DNA from: Pilatotrama ljubarskyi
Lineage: Eukaryota; Basidiomycota; Agaricomycetes; Polyporales; Polyporaceae
Assembly (NCBI GenBank): GCA_022385805.1
Contig: MU277677.1
Coordinates: 202,252 to 266,251 of the forward strand
Length of the DNA: 64,000 bases
Direction: 5' to 3'
Made by a program: the position numbers and the translations under genes. The notes beneath the pieces were generated by a model. The model did not search any database. It was not told where the DNA came from and worked only from the letters and a program-made list of their open reading frames with translations. Positions 35,833-47,945 of this stretch are shown in pieces; the first letter of the stretch is position 1; every line of letters starts with the position of its first letter.

Positions 35833-37821
35833 ATGGACTCGAGGCATCACTTGCTCTTCGACGCGGACGCTCACCACGTCGACGACTCAGAAACCAGTTC
35901 GGACACCATTGAAATGACTGGCCTCGAAGAAATACCCGTCACGCCGTCTCGGAGAAATAGCTACGGTTCAGCACAATACGTGGCGAACTCCCATGACTTT
36001 GAAGACGAGTCGGACAGCGAGGATAATGGAGAGCAAGCACTCCTGGGGTCGAGTTCGCGCACTCGCGGTCGAGAGCGGTTAGAGGAGGGTACGACGAGCG
36101 TGTTTGGTCAAATCAAGCGTATAGTGGTTGAGGTCAGGCCTACCATTCTGGCTATCTCTTCTGCTGTATGCCTCAACACGGCATATCTAGACAGCACCGA
36201 CGCTGCTGCTTACAACTACCGGTCTACTCTTCACGGGAGAAATCCTGGACAAGGTCTCTGTAAGCACTCTGCGTTTCACCGGCTTCTTCCTGGTATATTT
36301 AGCCTCCTGTCAGCATTGGAAAGCCATGTCGCAAATTGACGAATTGATCATGATCATCCCCGTGGTATTGAACCTCAAGGGCAACCTCGAGATGAATCTC
36401 TCCGCACGCCTGGGAACTGCTGCCAATATGGGGGACCTCGACCACCCTACCAAACGACGCTCCATCATACTTGGAAACCTCTCCCTCCTGCAAGTGCAGG
36501 CGACCATTGTCTCCTTCGTAGCCGCATGCGCATCCTTCCTCATGAGCCGCATAGTCTCGGCAGGCGTTGATAGCAGCGCAGAACCGTCCGATGAGGTGAC
36601 GAGGGAGGTCATTCGTAGTCTATACGCGCGCGGGGTGCACAAGCCGAAGCCTCACAAACCTCCCATTCCCATACCTCCATCCGGACCTGCCGAGTGAGGT
36701 CTGCGTCGATTTTGCGCAAGACAGCGTACTGAAGTGATGCTGCAGATTCGTCCTGGTCGCCTCATCTGCGATGTGCGCGGCATGCGCTTCGAGCATATTG
36801 CTTGGGTCGTTCATGTGCACATTGGTCGTCGTATGTAGGCACTTTGGCCTGGACCCTGGTATGCCCTGTTATATTCTACTGATTTTATGAGATAGCATGC
36901 TGACCTGACTTGCAGACAATATTGCTCCACCAGTGGCGGCGTGTCTAGGAGATCTTGTCACGCTGTCCCTCCTAGGCGTGATTGCGGAATTGCATCTGCT
37001 AGTCCTCCATACACCCATTCCGCTCATTATAGTCGTTTTGCTGGGAGTCGCCGCTGTCGGATGGGCATTCATTACAAACCGCAACGAGCACGTCAAGCAT
37101 CTTCTGAGAGAAGGCTGGTCCCCACTATTCGTTGCGATGGCCATCAGCAGTGGGACCGGAATAGTCCTGGACACGTTCGTCGAGCGCTACAGCGGGTTCG
37201 CACTATTGGCGGTCGTCATCGCAGGTAAGCCTCCCTCTCTTGCCAAAGCATCGCACACGCGTTGACTGAAAATCACATAGGCCTCCCAGGTGGCGTGAGT
37301 TCGATATTCGTCTCACGACTTTCCACGGCTCTACACGCTGCATCCGCCAAGGCGTCCGAGCTGGTATCCTCCGTGCAAGACCTCAGTAACGACAAGCATC
37401 ACCCCAGCCCCCGGCTTGTCATGGTGACGCTCATCGCTGTCAGCGTACCGATCGAGATCATCTTCCTCTCTACGGTGCATCTCATCGGATGGATACACTT
37501 GCCCTTCATATTCATTGTCTTGCAAGTCCTCTTCTTCCTCCTCGCGGTATGTGTTTGCTGGTTCTCGGCATAGTCCACGAAGCAGTGACTGACTCGTTCA
37601 ATGACTGACTCGTTTGTCCTTGATCTTGGCAGGTCACCACATCACTCATCATCGCAAGACTGACAACCACATTCCTTTGGAAACGAGGCTTCGACCCCGA
37701 CATGTACGCGCTGCCCTTTCAGTCGGCACTCACGGATCTGGTCGGCCAGCTCCTGTTGGTCGCATGCTATGAGGTCGCTTCCCTGCTAGGTGCGCAAGTC
37801 GCACTAAAGCACAAACACTAG
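35833..37821 (+). CDS. SLC41/MgtE-type divalent cation (Mg2+) transporter
   Basis: Membrane protein with two MgtE-like integral domains, related to animal SLC41 Mg2+ transporters. The start MDSRHHLLFDADAHHVDDSE is at 35833, followed by a cytosolic acidic Ser-rich region. Repeat 1 carries PVVLNLKGNLEMNLSARLGT and SIILGNLSLLQVQATIVSFV. Repeat 2 carries DNIAPPVAACLGDLVTLSLL, the second copy of the P-x-x-x-x-x-GD pattern. More membrane segments follow (LVMVTLIAVSVPIEIIFLST, ALTDLVGQLLLVACYEVASL), ending VALKHKH. At least six introns of 50-80 nt. The upstream Met at 35812 is possible but adds only seven residues. Divergent from ADA3, convergent with HOS2. Confidence 0.9.
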
Positions 37822-38225
37822 CTCCTGTCGCAGGTATTCCTCACCGTCTATACCGGATGTTTGCATTGTCCTATCTTCTTGCTGTGCCAGTTTCCTCGAT
37901 GTATCTCGCATAGGTCTCGTCATCTAGTAATACGTGCATTCTCGCTACATACCCATGCAATAATTTATGACTTTTCTTTGTTAGATCCGAGTCCTTGCCC
38001 GATCCATGCCGTGATATTTGAGTAGCAAGATCCAAGCGTGCTCTACTGTGAGATAGTGGTATCTCTACAAGACGTTTAGTATTACAAGACTCTAGATAAA
38101 ATAAGATAGCAATTCGACGATGCCTGAGAGTAGGATTGAGTTCCGTCAGCTTCACACTCCCCGGAGCTGGATGCGACTTCTCACGTACCCAGAGACGGAG
38201 ACGAGGAAGAAAGCATGAACAGGCT
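37822..38225. other. Convergent 3' flanks, no gene
   Basis: About 0.4 kb between the ends of the cation transporter and HOS2. It is A/T-richer than the genes, as expected for two facing 3' untranslated regions. Confidence 0.5.
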
Positions 38226-40211
38226 TTAGACGTCGAGCGGTTCGGGATCGACGTCCATACTCGCGTCATCCAACGGAGGCGTCTCGGTATCCCTCTCCTT
38301 CGCCTGCGCCTTCGCTCCTCGTGCACGTCCCCTACCACGACCTCGGCCCCGCCCTTTAGTCGTCCGCACCGGACTCGGCTCCTCGGCATCGTCGTCTTCG
38401 TCGACTGCCATCGAAGACACCGACGCCACAGACTCCGCCGCAGAAACCCCAGATTTCGGTCGGCCTCGCCCGCGAGTACGCTTGGCACCGCGCGACTTCC
38501 TCCCCGTGGTGCTCGCTGACGCAGGCGTCTTGCCCTTGCTCGTCGTCGACTGTGCCAGCGGGACCTCGTCCGCCGTGTCGGCGTCGTTGTCCCTGTCTCC
38601 GTCGTAGAACTCGTTCCGCGCCATCGAGCGGTCCTCTCGTGACTCGCCCGCCGTCGCTGTGCTCCGCTCCTCGTCCTTCTCCTCCCGCGTGCGCTCCTCG
38701 TCTTCCAGCCAGCCCGCGAGATCCGGCGGGATCTCCTGCAGGGCGACACTCGGTGCGCCCTGGAGGTACCGCAGCTTGTTCCGCACGGCGATCGTGATCC
38801 GTTGCAGGGATGCTGCAGTGTTCTGGTTCTCGACGCGTCCTGTGAGCGGCGGATGTAGCTTCCACTTCGTCTCGCGGAAGAACGAGTCGTAGATCGTCAC
38901 AGGGAGTTCGTCCGGGATCGAAGCACCAACGAGGACGGAGGTCTCGTATGTCCAACAGCGCGACACGTTCTTGATTGTGTAGCCGCCCCCGCCGAGCACG
39001 AGCAGCGGCACATTGAACTTACGCACAAAGTTGACGCACTCACCGTGCGCGGCGATGGAAAGGTTGAACGCTCCGAGGCGATCGCACCCGAGAGAGTCCG
39101 CACCACATTGAAGGACGATGGCTGTCGGTCGGAAGGCTGTGACGGTGTCCTCGATGACAGTCTTGAAAATGGTCAGGTACATGTCATCGTCGATGCCGTC
39201 TTTCAGCGGTACGTTCAGGCAGAAATGCTTGCCTAGACCTGTACCGTTGTCGTCGAGCTTGCCAGTACCCGGGAAGAAGTCGCCGGTGTATTTGTGGAAG
39301 GAGACGGTCATGACGCGGTTGGTATGGTAGAACGCGAATTCGACCCCGTCGCCATGGTGGATGTCAATGTCGATGTAGAGCACTCGAGGGTGGTACCTGG
39401 ATGCGTATGAGAGAAGTTTGATCTTGAGGACGACCATGCTTACCGTAAAAGCTCCAGAATGGCGAGGACGATGTCATTCACATAGCAGAAACCGCTGGCC
39501 TCGGCCTTTTTCGCGTGGTGCAGACCACCACTCCAGTTGATGGCGATATCCGTCGTCCCTGCGCAGAGTTTTCTGGCTGCGGCTAACGAGGCGCCAGCAT
39601 ACATCCTACAGAACTCGTACATGTCGGCAAATATTGGACAGTCTTCGACGCAATTGAAGGTGTCAATCATTTGCTTCATTTCCGCTTGGTTTTGCGGTGT
39701 CACTCTGTGAGAGCATGTGTGTCTTAGCTTCCAAAGTAACGGCTGATTCGCCTTGTGGATACCTACCGAGACAAGAACTCGATGTAGTCATGATCGTGGT
39801 ACGCTTCGAGTTCAGCCTGCGTGGCGGGACGTGGGTTGTAGATGTTATGAATCTGTTTGTCCAAGCCGTAGCCCAACACCAGCGCATTCGTGAGCGTCAG
39901 CCGGTGTGGCTTCATAGGATGGCGTTCCTGGTAGCGTGATGGTCAGTTTCTACCTCGGCACAGAGCAGTTGCGAATACTGTTCGCACCCCGTAATGCTGC
40001 GCGCCGACGCCTTTTGGGAAGTAATACGAAACGATGGGTCGTGAATGTGGCTAATGTTAACGGTGTGAGCTATCATGGTGGGAGCTGCGTACCGCTGAAT
40101 ACCTACATTGACACGTTCCGTGATGGGTTCTGCGTGTCCATGAGGACCCCTGTCGTCGAAGTAGGGTGAAGAGGAAAAGGTGTAACTGGTCGCCTGTGAT
40201 GACCGAACCAT
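38226..40211 (-). CDS. HOS2: Class I histone deacetylase, Hos2/HDAC3 type
   Basis: Zn-dependent deacetylase, catalytic subunit of Set3-like complexes, nuclear. Exon 1 starts [20 protein letters not shown] (40211) and splices to [38 protein letters not shown]. Catalytic features present: [20 protein letters not shown] (active-site His pair), [20 protein letters not shown] (zinc Asp/His), [20 protein letters not shown] and [18 protein letters not shown]. These match Hos2/HDAC3 more closely than Rpd3. The C-terminal ~150 residues are acidic and then [13 protein letters not shown] (38290-38480), a basidiomycete-type extension. About five introns. Divergent from PER1 across 0.5 kb. Confidence 0.94.
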
Positions 40212-40737
40212 ACTTGGACCGAGGGTATTCCGCGCTACCGGTAAGCTATAGTCAGAAGACGTTTTGTGGCTTTCTTCTACAGTTTATGAGCGTTATAAGG
40301 GCGACTTCGTGGTCCCCAAGGTCGGTGTCTGGAATACTTGACTAAGATGGAGCTGGCATGAAGCTGGTTAGAAACATCCGCAAACTGAGCAAGGAAAATA
40401 GCACCTCTAGCAAATCTGCTAGAGAACGTTCTATAAGTATTACCTGTATTTAATGCGCCTTCTCGTGAAGATCTGAGTGTGGTAGTCGCTGTCGAAGAAG
40501 TGAATAGTACCTTGGTTCAGAGTGCAAAAGGGCTCGAGTTGCGAGCAGAGGATCTGCCACAGTTACGTAAGCACCTTCTCCATTTGGCTCAGGCACCGCT
40601 CTACAGGCGCTTCTTTGTTCAGAACGATGACCCCTCCGAGTCGCAGCTACTCGTACTCAGTGCTCTCTATTCTCACGTCCTTCCTGTCGACGCCGTCCTG
40701 GTCGGCGTCCCAGCATCGTCTCGACGACATATGAACG
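40212..40737. other. Divergent promoter HOS2/PER1
   Basis: About 0.5 kb, A/T-richer near 40320-40460, containing both promoters. No gene seen. Confidence 0.5.
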
Positions 40738-41837
40738 ATGAAGTGCACTCTGAACGATGCCTGGCTCAGCCTTGCCTTCCTCTTAGTCCTTGCTTCGTCG
40801 GTGTACGCGTCTGCTGGTGACCGCGCGGAGGACTTCAGAGGATGCGTGTCTCTGTGCCAATCTCGGACATGCGAAGGCAGCATCCCGGCAGTGTCATTAC
40901 CTCTGGCGCTGCGACTCACTGGATGGACCTGCACTGACAACTGCAAGTATGAGTGCATGCACCTCATCACCGATCGCGCCATTCTGCAGAACGTGCCCGT
41001 CCAGCAATACTACGGCAAATGGCCCTTCTGGCGCTTTGCAGGCATGCAAGAGCCAGCTTCAGTGCTTTTCTCCGTGTCCAACTTCATAGCGCATGCTGTG
41101 GGAGCGCGCAAAATCCGGGCCAAAATCCCTGACGGCCATCCCATGAAGAGGTACTACCTCCTTTTTGCCTACGTTAGCATGAACGCGTGGGTCTGGTCTT
41201 CGGTCTTCCACACCCGAGGTCTGGTTTCCCCTTGGTCCGTACTATAACAAGGGCTAAAAAGTGCTTGCCTCTAGATCTGCCGATGACCGAGAAGCTTGAC
41301 TACTTCTCTGCTGCCCTTGCTATCCTCTACGCTCTGTACTACACTGTCATACGGCTCTTCCACCTCCACCCTACGGGACGCAGCCGCCTCACCCCGTCTC
41401 AGCCGTCTTCGTCGTCGAAATCCGTCATTTTGGTAGCGTGGACCGTCGTATGCTCCTGCGCATTTCTCAGTCACATCGCGTACCTCACCCTGCTTCCCCG
41501 TTTTGACTACACGTACAACATGATCTTCAACCTAGTCATCGGCATGGCGCACAACTTGCTCTGGCTATGCTACTCGTTGCCGTCGCGCCTCTCCTTCATC
41601 CGCCGGTATGCACGGCGCCCGAATACTTACCGTCCTGCGCATGCCAGCAGGCCGGCCCTTTTCGCGCTCCTCACCACTGCCGCAACAGCGCTGGAGCTGT
41701 TCGACTTCCCTCCTTGGGGCAGGGTCATTGACGCACATTCCCTGTGGCATCTGGCGACGGCTCCGATAGCCGTTTTCTGGTACGACTTCCTGGTCGCGGA
41801 CGCATGCGACGAAGGGTGGAGACGTCCGAGGCTTTGA
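40738..41837 (+). CDS. PER1: PER1/PGAP3 family GPI-anchor lipid remodelling protein
   Basis: ER membrane phospholipase-like protein that removes the sn-2 acyl chain from GPI anchors. Signal peptide MKCTLNDAWLSLAFLLVLAS is followed by the Cys-rich lumenal segment (FRGCVSLCQSRTC, LTGWTCTDNCKYECMH), then YYGKWPFWRFAGMQEPASVL and seven membrane segments. Conserved residues include FHTRDLPMTEKLDYFSAALA and the C-terminal DAHSLWHLATAPIAVFWYDF. The single intron 41219-41274 restores HTRD across the junction. About 348 residues, family length. The conserved His in FHTRD and the HSLWH motif are catalytic candidates in the CREST superfamily. Confidence 0.95.
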
Positions 41838-42658
41838 CGTGGTGTATAGTTGCAGGGTACGAGGCGGTCCTCATTGTCATAACCTTATGGGAGCAGCTAA
41901 CGATGACGCCCTACTCTGTGTCCAGGTTAAGGCGGGACGTTATCGCAGACTATGTGCTCAGCATCTATTTATTTGCTGGTATGCCTGCCCTCGACTCGTC
42001 AGCGACAGTGGAAACTGAAGACTCAACTTCTGCAGTAATGCTCGTAGGCATTGTTCCTCTAGCTTTCCCGCTCGCTACTGCAGCCTCGTCATACGCCATC
42101 AGTGAATTCGTCGTCTCTACTGTAGGCTGCTTATCCCGACGTTCTAATCGCCTCTAGTTTATCGAACAGTCGGCAGATGACTCCCCGCTGTGTTGCATCT
42201 GTCTCACATCGAAGGTAGGTTGATGAGAGTTCATGTTCGGGAGATATGCGTTTCTTGGCAGTCGTGTGAGCCTGTCTCGCATGAAAAATATCTCATGCTT
42301 CGTCCCTGAAGTGAAGACATGGGTTCGGTCTATACGCTGTAGAAGGCCCAACGTCAACGCGTAGGCCGAATATTGGGTACAACCTGCTGGGATTCTGTTA
42401 CAATAGTTTCCTCGGCTCTTCTGTCCTGTTGTTCCTTGGCTGTTCCTGCCTGGAGTCTGATGTTTATACATGCACACACCATCAGCACAGACAGAGCGGA
42501 GGCCGCCGGGACATGTGAGCTTGCTGTCGGGCGCTGTGCGCAAGAAGAATGATGCTTCTCCGTTCTGATCAGATATATATTCACGCAAGCTTTGAGTGCT
42601 TGGCTGTGTGTCCTCTCCGTGCACTCCCCTCATCGTTCCCAGTTAACAGTCTGACAGA
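41838..42658. other. Intergenic PER1-HIT, no gene seen
   Basis: About 0.8 kb. A plus-strand frame covering 41905-42157 is hydrophobic but has no recognisable family and no intron-consistent start. It is probably 3' untranslated sequence plus the HIT promoter. Confidence 0.45.
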
Positions 42659-43396
42659 ATGGCGAACCATCTCGACGAAACGTGAGTGGCCTTGAATATA
42701 ATGAGGTCTTCTTCCGCGTTCGCGCTCAGCATCGGCTTCTCCTCTCAGCTGCTTCTTCTGCAAAATCACGAAAGGTGAGCATGCACCAAGTCAGTCCTGA
42801 CCTCTGACAAACCCATCTCGTCAATGAAGGAGAGATCCCATCCTTCAAGGTCCTAGAGACTGATCTGAAGTACGTACTTACTGCATACCCTTCCAAGTCC
42901 GTGGAATGGCTGACGTGCGCCTAGCTTTGCCTTCCTTGATATTGGACCTCTTGCGGAGGGCCACACGCTCATCATACCAAAGTGTAAGTACGTTTCTCTG
43001 GTGGGACCGGGACCTTTCCCCTGTGAGCGTTTGGCACCAGCTCATTCTGACACTAAGACCATTCCGCGCGGATGGACGAGGTTCCTGATGAGTACCTCGC
43101 TGAGATCCTGCCCCTCGCAAAGAAGATTGCGAAGGCTCTCGGTGTAGTTGACTATAACATCCTGCAGGTGAGTGAGCTTTTGCGGAGGTTCCGTACTATT
43201 CGTCCTAGAGTACTCACCACAACATTGACATGGCCAGAACAACGGCAAGATCGCACATCAGCACGTCTTCCACGTCCATTTCCACGTCATACCGAAGCCC
43301 AACGAAAAGGAGGGACTTATTATTGGTTGGCCTCGGGTCGAGCAACCGAAGGAGGTGCTGGCTAAGAGGCTGGAAGAGATAATCTCCAAGTTATGA
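42659..43396 (+). CDS. HIT-family nucleotide hydrolase (HINT/Hnt1-like)
   Basis: Histidine-triad protein hydrolysing AMP-linked phosphoramidates. Spliced exons give MANHLDETCFFCKITKGEIP, SFKVLETDLNFAFLDIGPLA, EGHTLIIPKYHSARMDEVPD, AKKIAKALGVVDYNILQNNG and HQHVFHVHFHVIPKPNEKEG. The histidine triad HVHFH and the upstream cysteine pair (CFFC) are intact, and the protein ends LEEIISKL. About 140 residues, standard for the family. Four or five very short introns, including one just after the seventh codon. Same strand as glutamate 5-kinase, 306 bp downstream. Confidence 0.93.
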
Positions 43397-43608
43397 TTAC
43401 AGCTTGCAAGAGGGGTTCTAAAGCTGTCATGTCTGAGCTGTGTCTCCGTGTCTGAGTCTCCGCATCTTGTATTCGAGTCCAGTCGTACAACGTGGAAGCG
43501 CCCAGAATATATCCGGGCGCTTAAGGCCACTTCTTGCCTCGCTGCAGGCTGTCGAGCTGCAACTTCACCATGAGTCAATTCCGGACCTCTTCCACCTGCG
43601 ATTTTGGC

Positions 43609-43630
43609 GTATCCGAAGAACTTCGGATAC
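43609..43630. repeat. Short perfect palindrome between HIT and PRO1 genes
   Basis: A 10-bp perfect inverted repeat separated by 2 nt (gtatccgaag, aa, cttcggatac), about 75-95 bp upstream of the PRO1 ATG. It could be a dimeric regulator site or a hairpin in the 5' leader. Function is unknown. Confidence 0.45.
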
Positions 43631-43702
43631 TGGACGCTATATAGATCAAGAACTCTGCATTTAGGGCCGGAGTGCTCTCGTTGGCGTACTCGTTGATCTG
43701 CC

Positions 43703-45689
43703 ATGGCACGTCCTCGACATCCTCCGTCCCAGACGATTGTAATCAAGCTCGGTGTGTAACTTGCTAGAGTTCCTACAGCCCGGGAACAAATGCCTGACGT
43801 CGCGTCGTTTGTGAAGGCACCTCATCTATCGTCCATGAGACTACCCATCAACCATTGCTCTCTACGCTCTCCGCGGTCGTCGAGACGGTCGTGCATCTCC
43901 GAGCGCAGGGACACAAGGTCGTGCTAGTGAGTTCGGGCGCCATCGGAGTAGGCCTTAAGCGCATGGAGGTCGCGACGAGGCCAAAGGCGCTCTCAAAGAA
44001 GCAGGTATGTCCATAAGTTTGGATGCACAGCGACGGATTAATCAACTTGCACAATCAAGGCTCTGGCTGCTATCGGTCAGGGACGGCTCATCGCACTATG
44101 GGACAACCTCTTCGGGCAGCTTGGTCAACCAATCGCGCAGATACTACTGACGCGAGGCGACATCTCAGACGTACGTATCTATAGCGTCGCCATCTCTCGT
44201 GTGAAGGATCGAGACTAAACGCTTTGGACTATGCAGCGCACAAGATATCTCAACGCGGTGAACACGTTCAAAGAGCTGTTGTCGATGGGTGTTGTTCCTA
44301 TTGTCAACGAGAATGATACGGTATCCGTCAGTGTAAGTGTCACTTGTAAGTGGATCGAGATGTGCCCTCAAGTCTTCCTCAGGAAATCAAGTTCGGCGAC
44401 AACGACACTCTATCCGCCATCACCTCCTCCATGATACATGCCGACTACCTATTCTTACTGACCGATGTCGATGGTCTCTACACTTCGAATCCCAGGAAAG
44501 ACCCGAATGCTACTCGAATAGACGTCGTGGCTTCCATTGCAGCTATTCGGTCACAAGGTTAGTTCCCGACGACTTGCGAGACGATCATGCACTGAGACAG
44601 TCTCCAGTCAGTACAAAGACACTTGGTTCTAATCTCGGCACGGGCGGGATGGAGACGAAACTCATCGCGGCTGAGATTGCGACCGCGGCGGGCGTCACCA
44701 CTGTCGTCACCTCGAGCAAGGACCCGAAGAACATATTCAGGATCATCGAGTATAACAGCGCGCTCAGGTCTGGCACAAACACTCCCCTCTCCGGACTGCA
44801 ATCGGGGCGCTCTAGTCCCGAAGCACGTCCGGTTGCACCGAGCATCACTCCGACTCCATCCCTGACGACTCCCACTCCCTCCTTGATGGGCGAAACCTCC
44901 GGAACTCCCACTCCTTCGGCGGAGGAGGTCTCCTCCGCATCCTCTCCAGCAGCTCAATCCTTCAGGCCACCACACACGCTCTTCATGCCCTCAGCATTGC
45001 CATTGCGTGACCTCAAATCCTGGACGAGCCACACCCTCCATCCCTCCGGCGGCGTGGTCGTCGATTCTGGTGCACACCAAGTCTTGTCAAAACGCGAGTC
45101 TGGCGGGCGGCTGCTTGCTGCGGGCGTCCTGGGAGTCCGGGGAGCGTTCGCATCTGGCCAGGCTGTCCGAATCCTGATACGAAAACGTCGCGCTGGAGAA
45201 GTAACCGAGCTAACAGCTGGGTCCGACAAGGCGGAGAGCAGCACTGGAAGCGGAAGTCCGACTGCTGTCGGGAGCTCGTACGGCGATGGCAGTACGACGA
45301 CAGAGCCGAACACGCCCATGATCAACCCCGCGGCGTCACTGAGCTCGTCGATATCCACTCTGGACCAGCTTTCGACGGTGGACGACGAGATGACGCCTTC
45401 GACAACGCTCAAACCGTTACCTGAGGATGATACCGTGGTGATCGAGCGGCCGGATGCCACTGCGGAATGGGAGCTAGAGGAGGTCGGACGGGGCCTTGCA
45501 AACTACAACTCGGCGCAGATCGAACGTGTCAAGGGACTTCGAAGGTATAGCAGCCATTGATCACTTTGCTTGATTGGCTGTTGCTGATGAGATACGCTTC
45601 CTTTCAGTTCGTACATTCCGCAGTTGCTTGGATATGCGGACTCGGAATACGTCGTAGAGAACATTACTATCCGTGTCCCTCCGTCATGA
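43703..45689 (+). CDS. PRO1: Glutamate 5-kinase
   Basis: First enzyme of proline synthesis, phosphorylating glutamate with ATP. Exon 1 [17 protein letters not shown] splices to [18 protein letters not shown]. Motifs are [71 protein letters not shown] and [10 protein letters not shown], with [20 protein letters not shown] closing the kinase domain. The C-terminal PUA domain has [20 protein letters not shown] and [12 protein letters not shown]. Two Ser/Thr/Pro-rich insertions are unusual: about 100 residues (44770-44960) between the kinase and PUA domains, and about 75 residues (45220-45440) inside the PUA region. The last exon restores [20 protein letters not shown]. Five or six introns. Confidence 0.95.
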
Positions 45690-46039
45690 CGGGATAGAGA
45701 CACGTTGCAATCTAACCATTGCGATCCGCCGGTGTGGGTGTGTGCGTTCTTAACTCATCGACTGTATGTACATTTTTTGCTCTCTTCGGATTCTCGACGC
45801 GCGGTGGGCTGTGAGCAAGGTGTGCTCGGCGTCCCGACCACTTCGCGGGGAGGAGGTTCAGAGGCGCCCGCGTCTACGCACGTGGGTGGGAATTGTTTGG
45901 ACCAACCAAACAAGGCGGATTTTGCGAGAATTGCGGAGCGCCGGCGAATATGTTTCTCCAATCCTCTACGTCGGCCGCTCCTCTCTGCTTTCTTTCCCTT
46001 CCTCTAGCTTGTATGTTCTATTAATCTCAATCTTGGAAA
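45690..46039. other. Intergenic PRO1-PRS
   Basis: About 350 bp, holding the PRO1 3' end and the PRPP synthetase promoter. No gene seen. Confidence 0.5.
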
Positions 46040-47422
46040 ATGCTTCGCGGGAACTCTGTCAGGATTCTTTCTGGTGCGTGGTCTCCAGTGTCTTGCTTGC
46101 GTAGCACTGCGGCTGACCCAGGTACAGGAAACAGCCACCCTTGGCTCGCCAACGCTGTCTGCGAGCGGTGAGCACTCGTTTTGCAGTGGTTTCAGTCCGC
46201 GGAAGACCAATCGAAGATCGGGATCCCCAGGTTGAACGTTCCCCTCACCCCCTGCACCGTCAAGAAGTTCTCGAATGGCGAGATCAACGTCAAAATCGCG
46301 GAGTCCGTCCGTGACGAGGATGTGTACATCATCCAGACCGGCTGCAGCGACGTGAACGACAATCTCATGGAGCTCCTCATCCTCATCTCCGCCTGCAAGG
46401 GTGCGTCTGCCCGGAGGATCACCGCCGTCATCCCGTGTTACCCCTACGCACGCATGGACAAGAAGGACAAGTCGCGCGCACCGATTACCGCGAAGCTCGT
46501 CGCAAACATGCTAGCTGTCGCAGGATGCGACCACGTCATTACCATGGATTTGCACGCTAGCCAGATTCAGGGTTTCTTCGATTTCCCGGTGGATAACCTG
46601 TACTCGGAGCCGCTCATGATCTCGTACATCAAGAGGAACATAGAGGGATGGAAGAACAGCATCATCGTCAGTCCCGACGCCGGAGGCGCGAAGCGGTGAG
46701 TTCACGAAGATCCTAGAGCTCGGGTGCCGGCATCTGACGTAGACGGAAGCGTGACTGCCATTGCCGACAAACTCGGCGTCGAGTTCGCACTCATCCATCG
46801 GGAGCGGACACGGAACGCGAGCGGGCCGGAGGAGAGGATGGAGGTCCTGGTCGGAGATGTTCGCGACAAGGTGGGCATTTATATCTATCAAGGGCAGGCC
46901 CTATGTGCGGCGCGGATAATGCTAAGTCGGCATCTGTAGGTCGCAATCATGGTCGATGATATGATAGATAGCGGGACGACGCTTGCGCTGGCAGCTCGCT
47001 CTCTCAGAGATAACGGCGCGAAGAAGGTGTATGCTGTGATATCTCACGGTACGTGCTTCTGACAAGCTCTTGCTGAGTTACCACGCTAAGACTTGATGGT
47101 TCAGGGCTGTTGTCGCAGACCAACATGAAGAAGATAGAAGACCTCCCGATAGAGCAGTTGGTGGTACGTACTTTTCTCCGCGGCTGCCCATCCGCGCCCT
47201 GTGGATCTGCCCATTGACTGCGATGTTCTGACACGTCTCTCGCAGGTCACGAATACCGTGCCTCAACAACAGCATGAGGCTGGCTGCTCCAAGCTTGTGA
47301 CGATCGACGTGAGCCCTACGATCGCGGAGAGCATCCGTCGAACGCACAACGGCGAAAGCATATCGCTGCTGTTCGGTGACTGGGCTGAGGGCGCGGGCGT
47401 CAACGGCGTGGGTGTTTACTAA
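46040..47422 (+). CDS. Ribose-phosphate pyrophosphokinase (PRPP synthetase)
   Basis: Makes PRPP from ribose 5-phosphate and ATP for nucleotide, His and Trp synthesis. Exon 1 is only [11 protein letters not shown] (46040-46073). It joins [14 protein letters not shown], then [20 protein letters not shown]. Diagnostic stretches are [40 protein letters not shown] (PRPP synthetase signature) and [10 protein letters not shown]. The PRPP-binding loop is [20 protein letters not shown]. The stop follows [10 protein letters not shown] at 47422. About 320 residues, lacking the non-homologous insertion seen in yeast Prs1/Prs5, so it is the short Prs2/3/4-like class. Five or six introns. Confidence 0.95.
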
Positions 47423-47945
47423 CTATAGATTGGGATTCGTACTGCTTTCGTGCACGGGACGTCGTTCAAACCAAAATGTACCATTATATCCGGCCGCTAC
47501 AATGGACCACTGCATGCATACTCAGTCCCTGACCAGCTGGCCGGTCTGTCCGTCTCCATGGCAAGGGAACGTCAAGACCCTGTGAGCGAGTGCGGGTTGA
47601 AGTTCCCATCGGAGTGTGCAGTGGGCGTGTATTTTCGGTGCGTCCAGAGGCTCCCGTCTCCGACATGTTCTCACAGCCGCGGTGCAGTTTGTCAGACATG
47701 AGGCAAGCACATAACGTCCAGGCGGCTCAGGGCCACGTCCGTACGCACGCGAAGTGCCCGCTCCACTCTTCATAAGACGACATACACAGCGAGGGTCCAC
47801 CTCTTGCACTGCACCACTGCTGCGACCTTCCTCCACCAAGATACTCCGATTGGCTTCGATTTCCATACACACTGACTGTGCACCTCCAGCGCCCTCCGAC
47901 AAAGTACAGGAATCTGCGCTCGCTGGCATCGCGGACGACAGGAAG
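47423..47945. other. Intergenic PRS-DUF6593
   Basis: About 0.5 kb. A plus-strand frame from 47754 runs into the DUF6593 gene, but the extra N-terminal residues look untranslated (Arg/Ser-rich, no motif). Confidence 0.45.
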
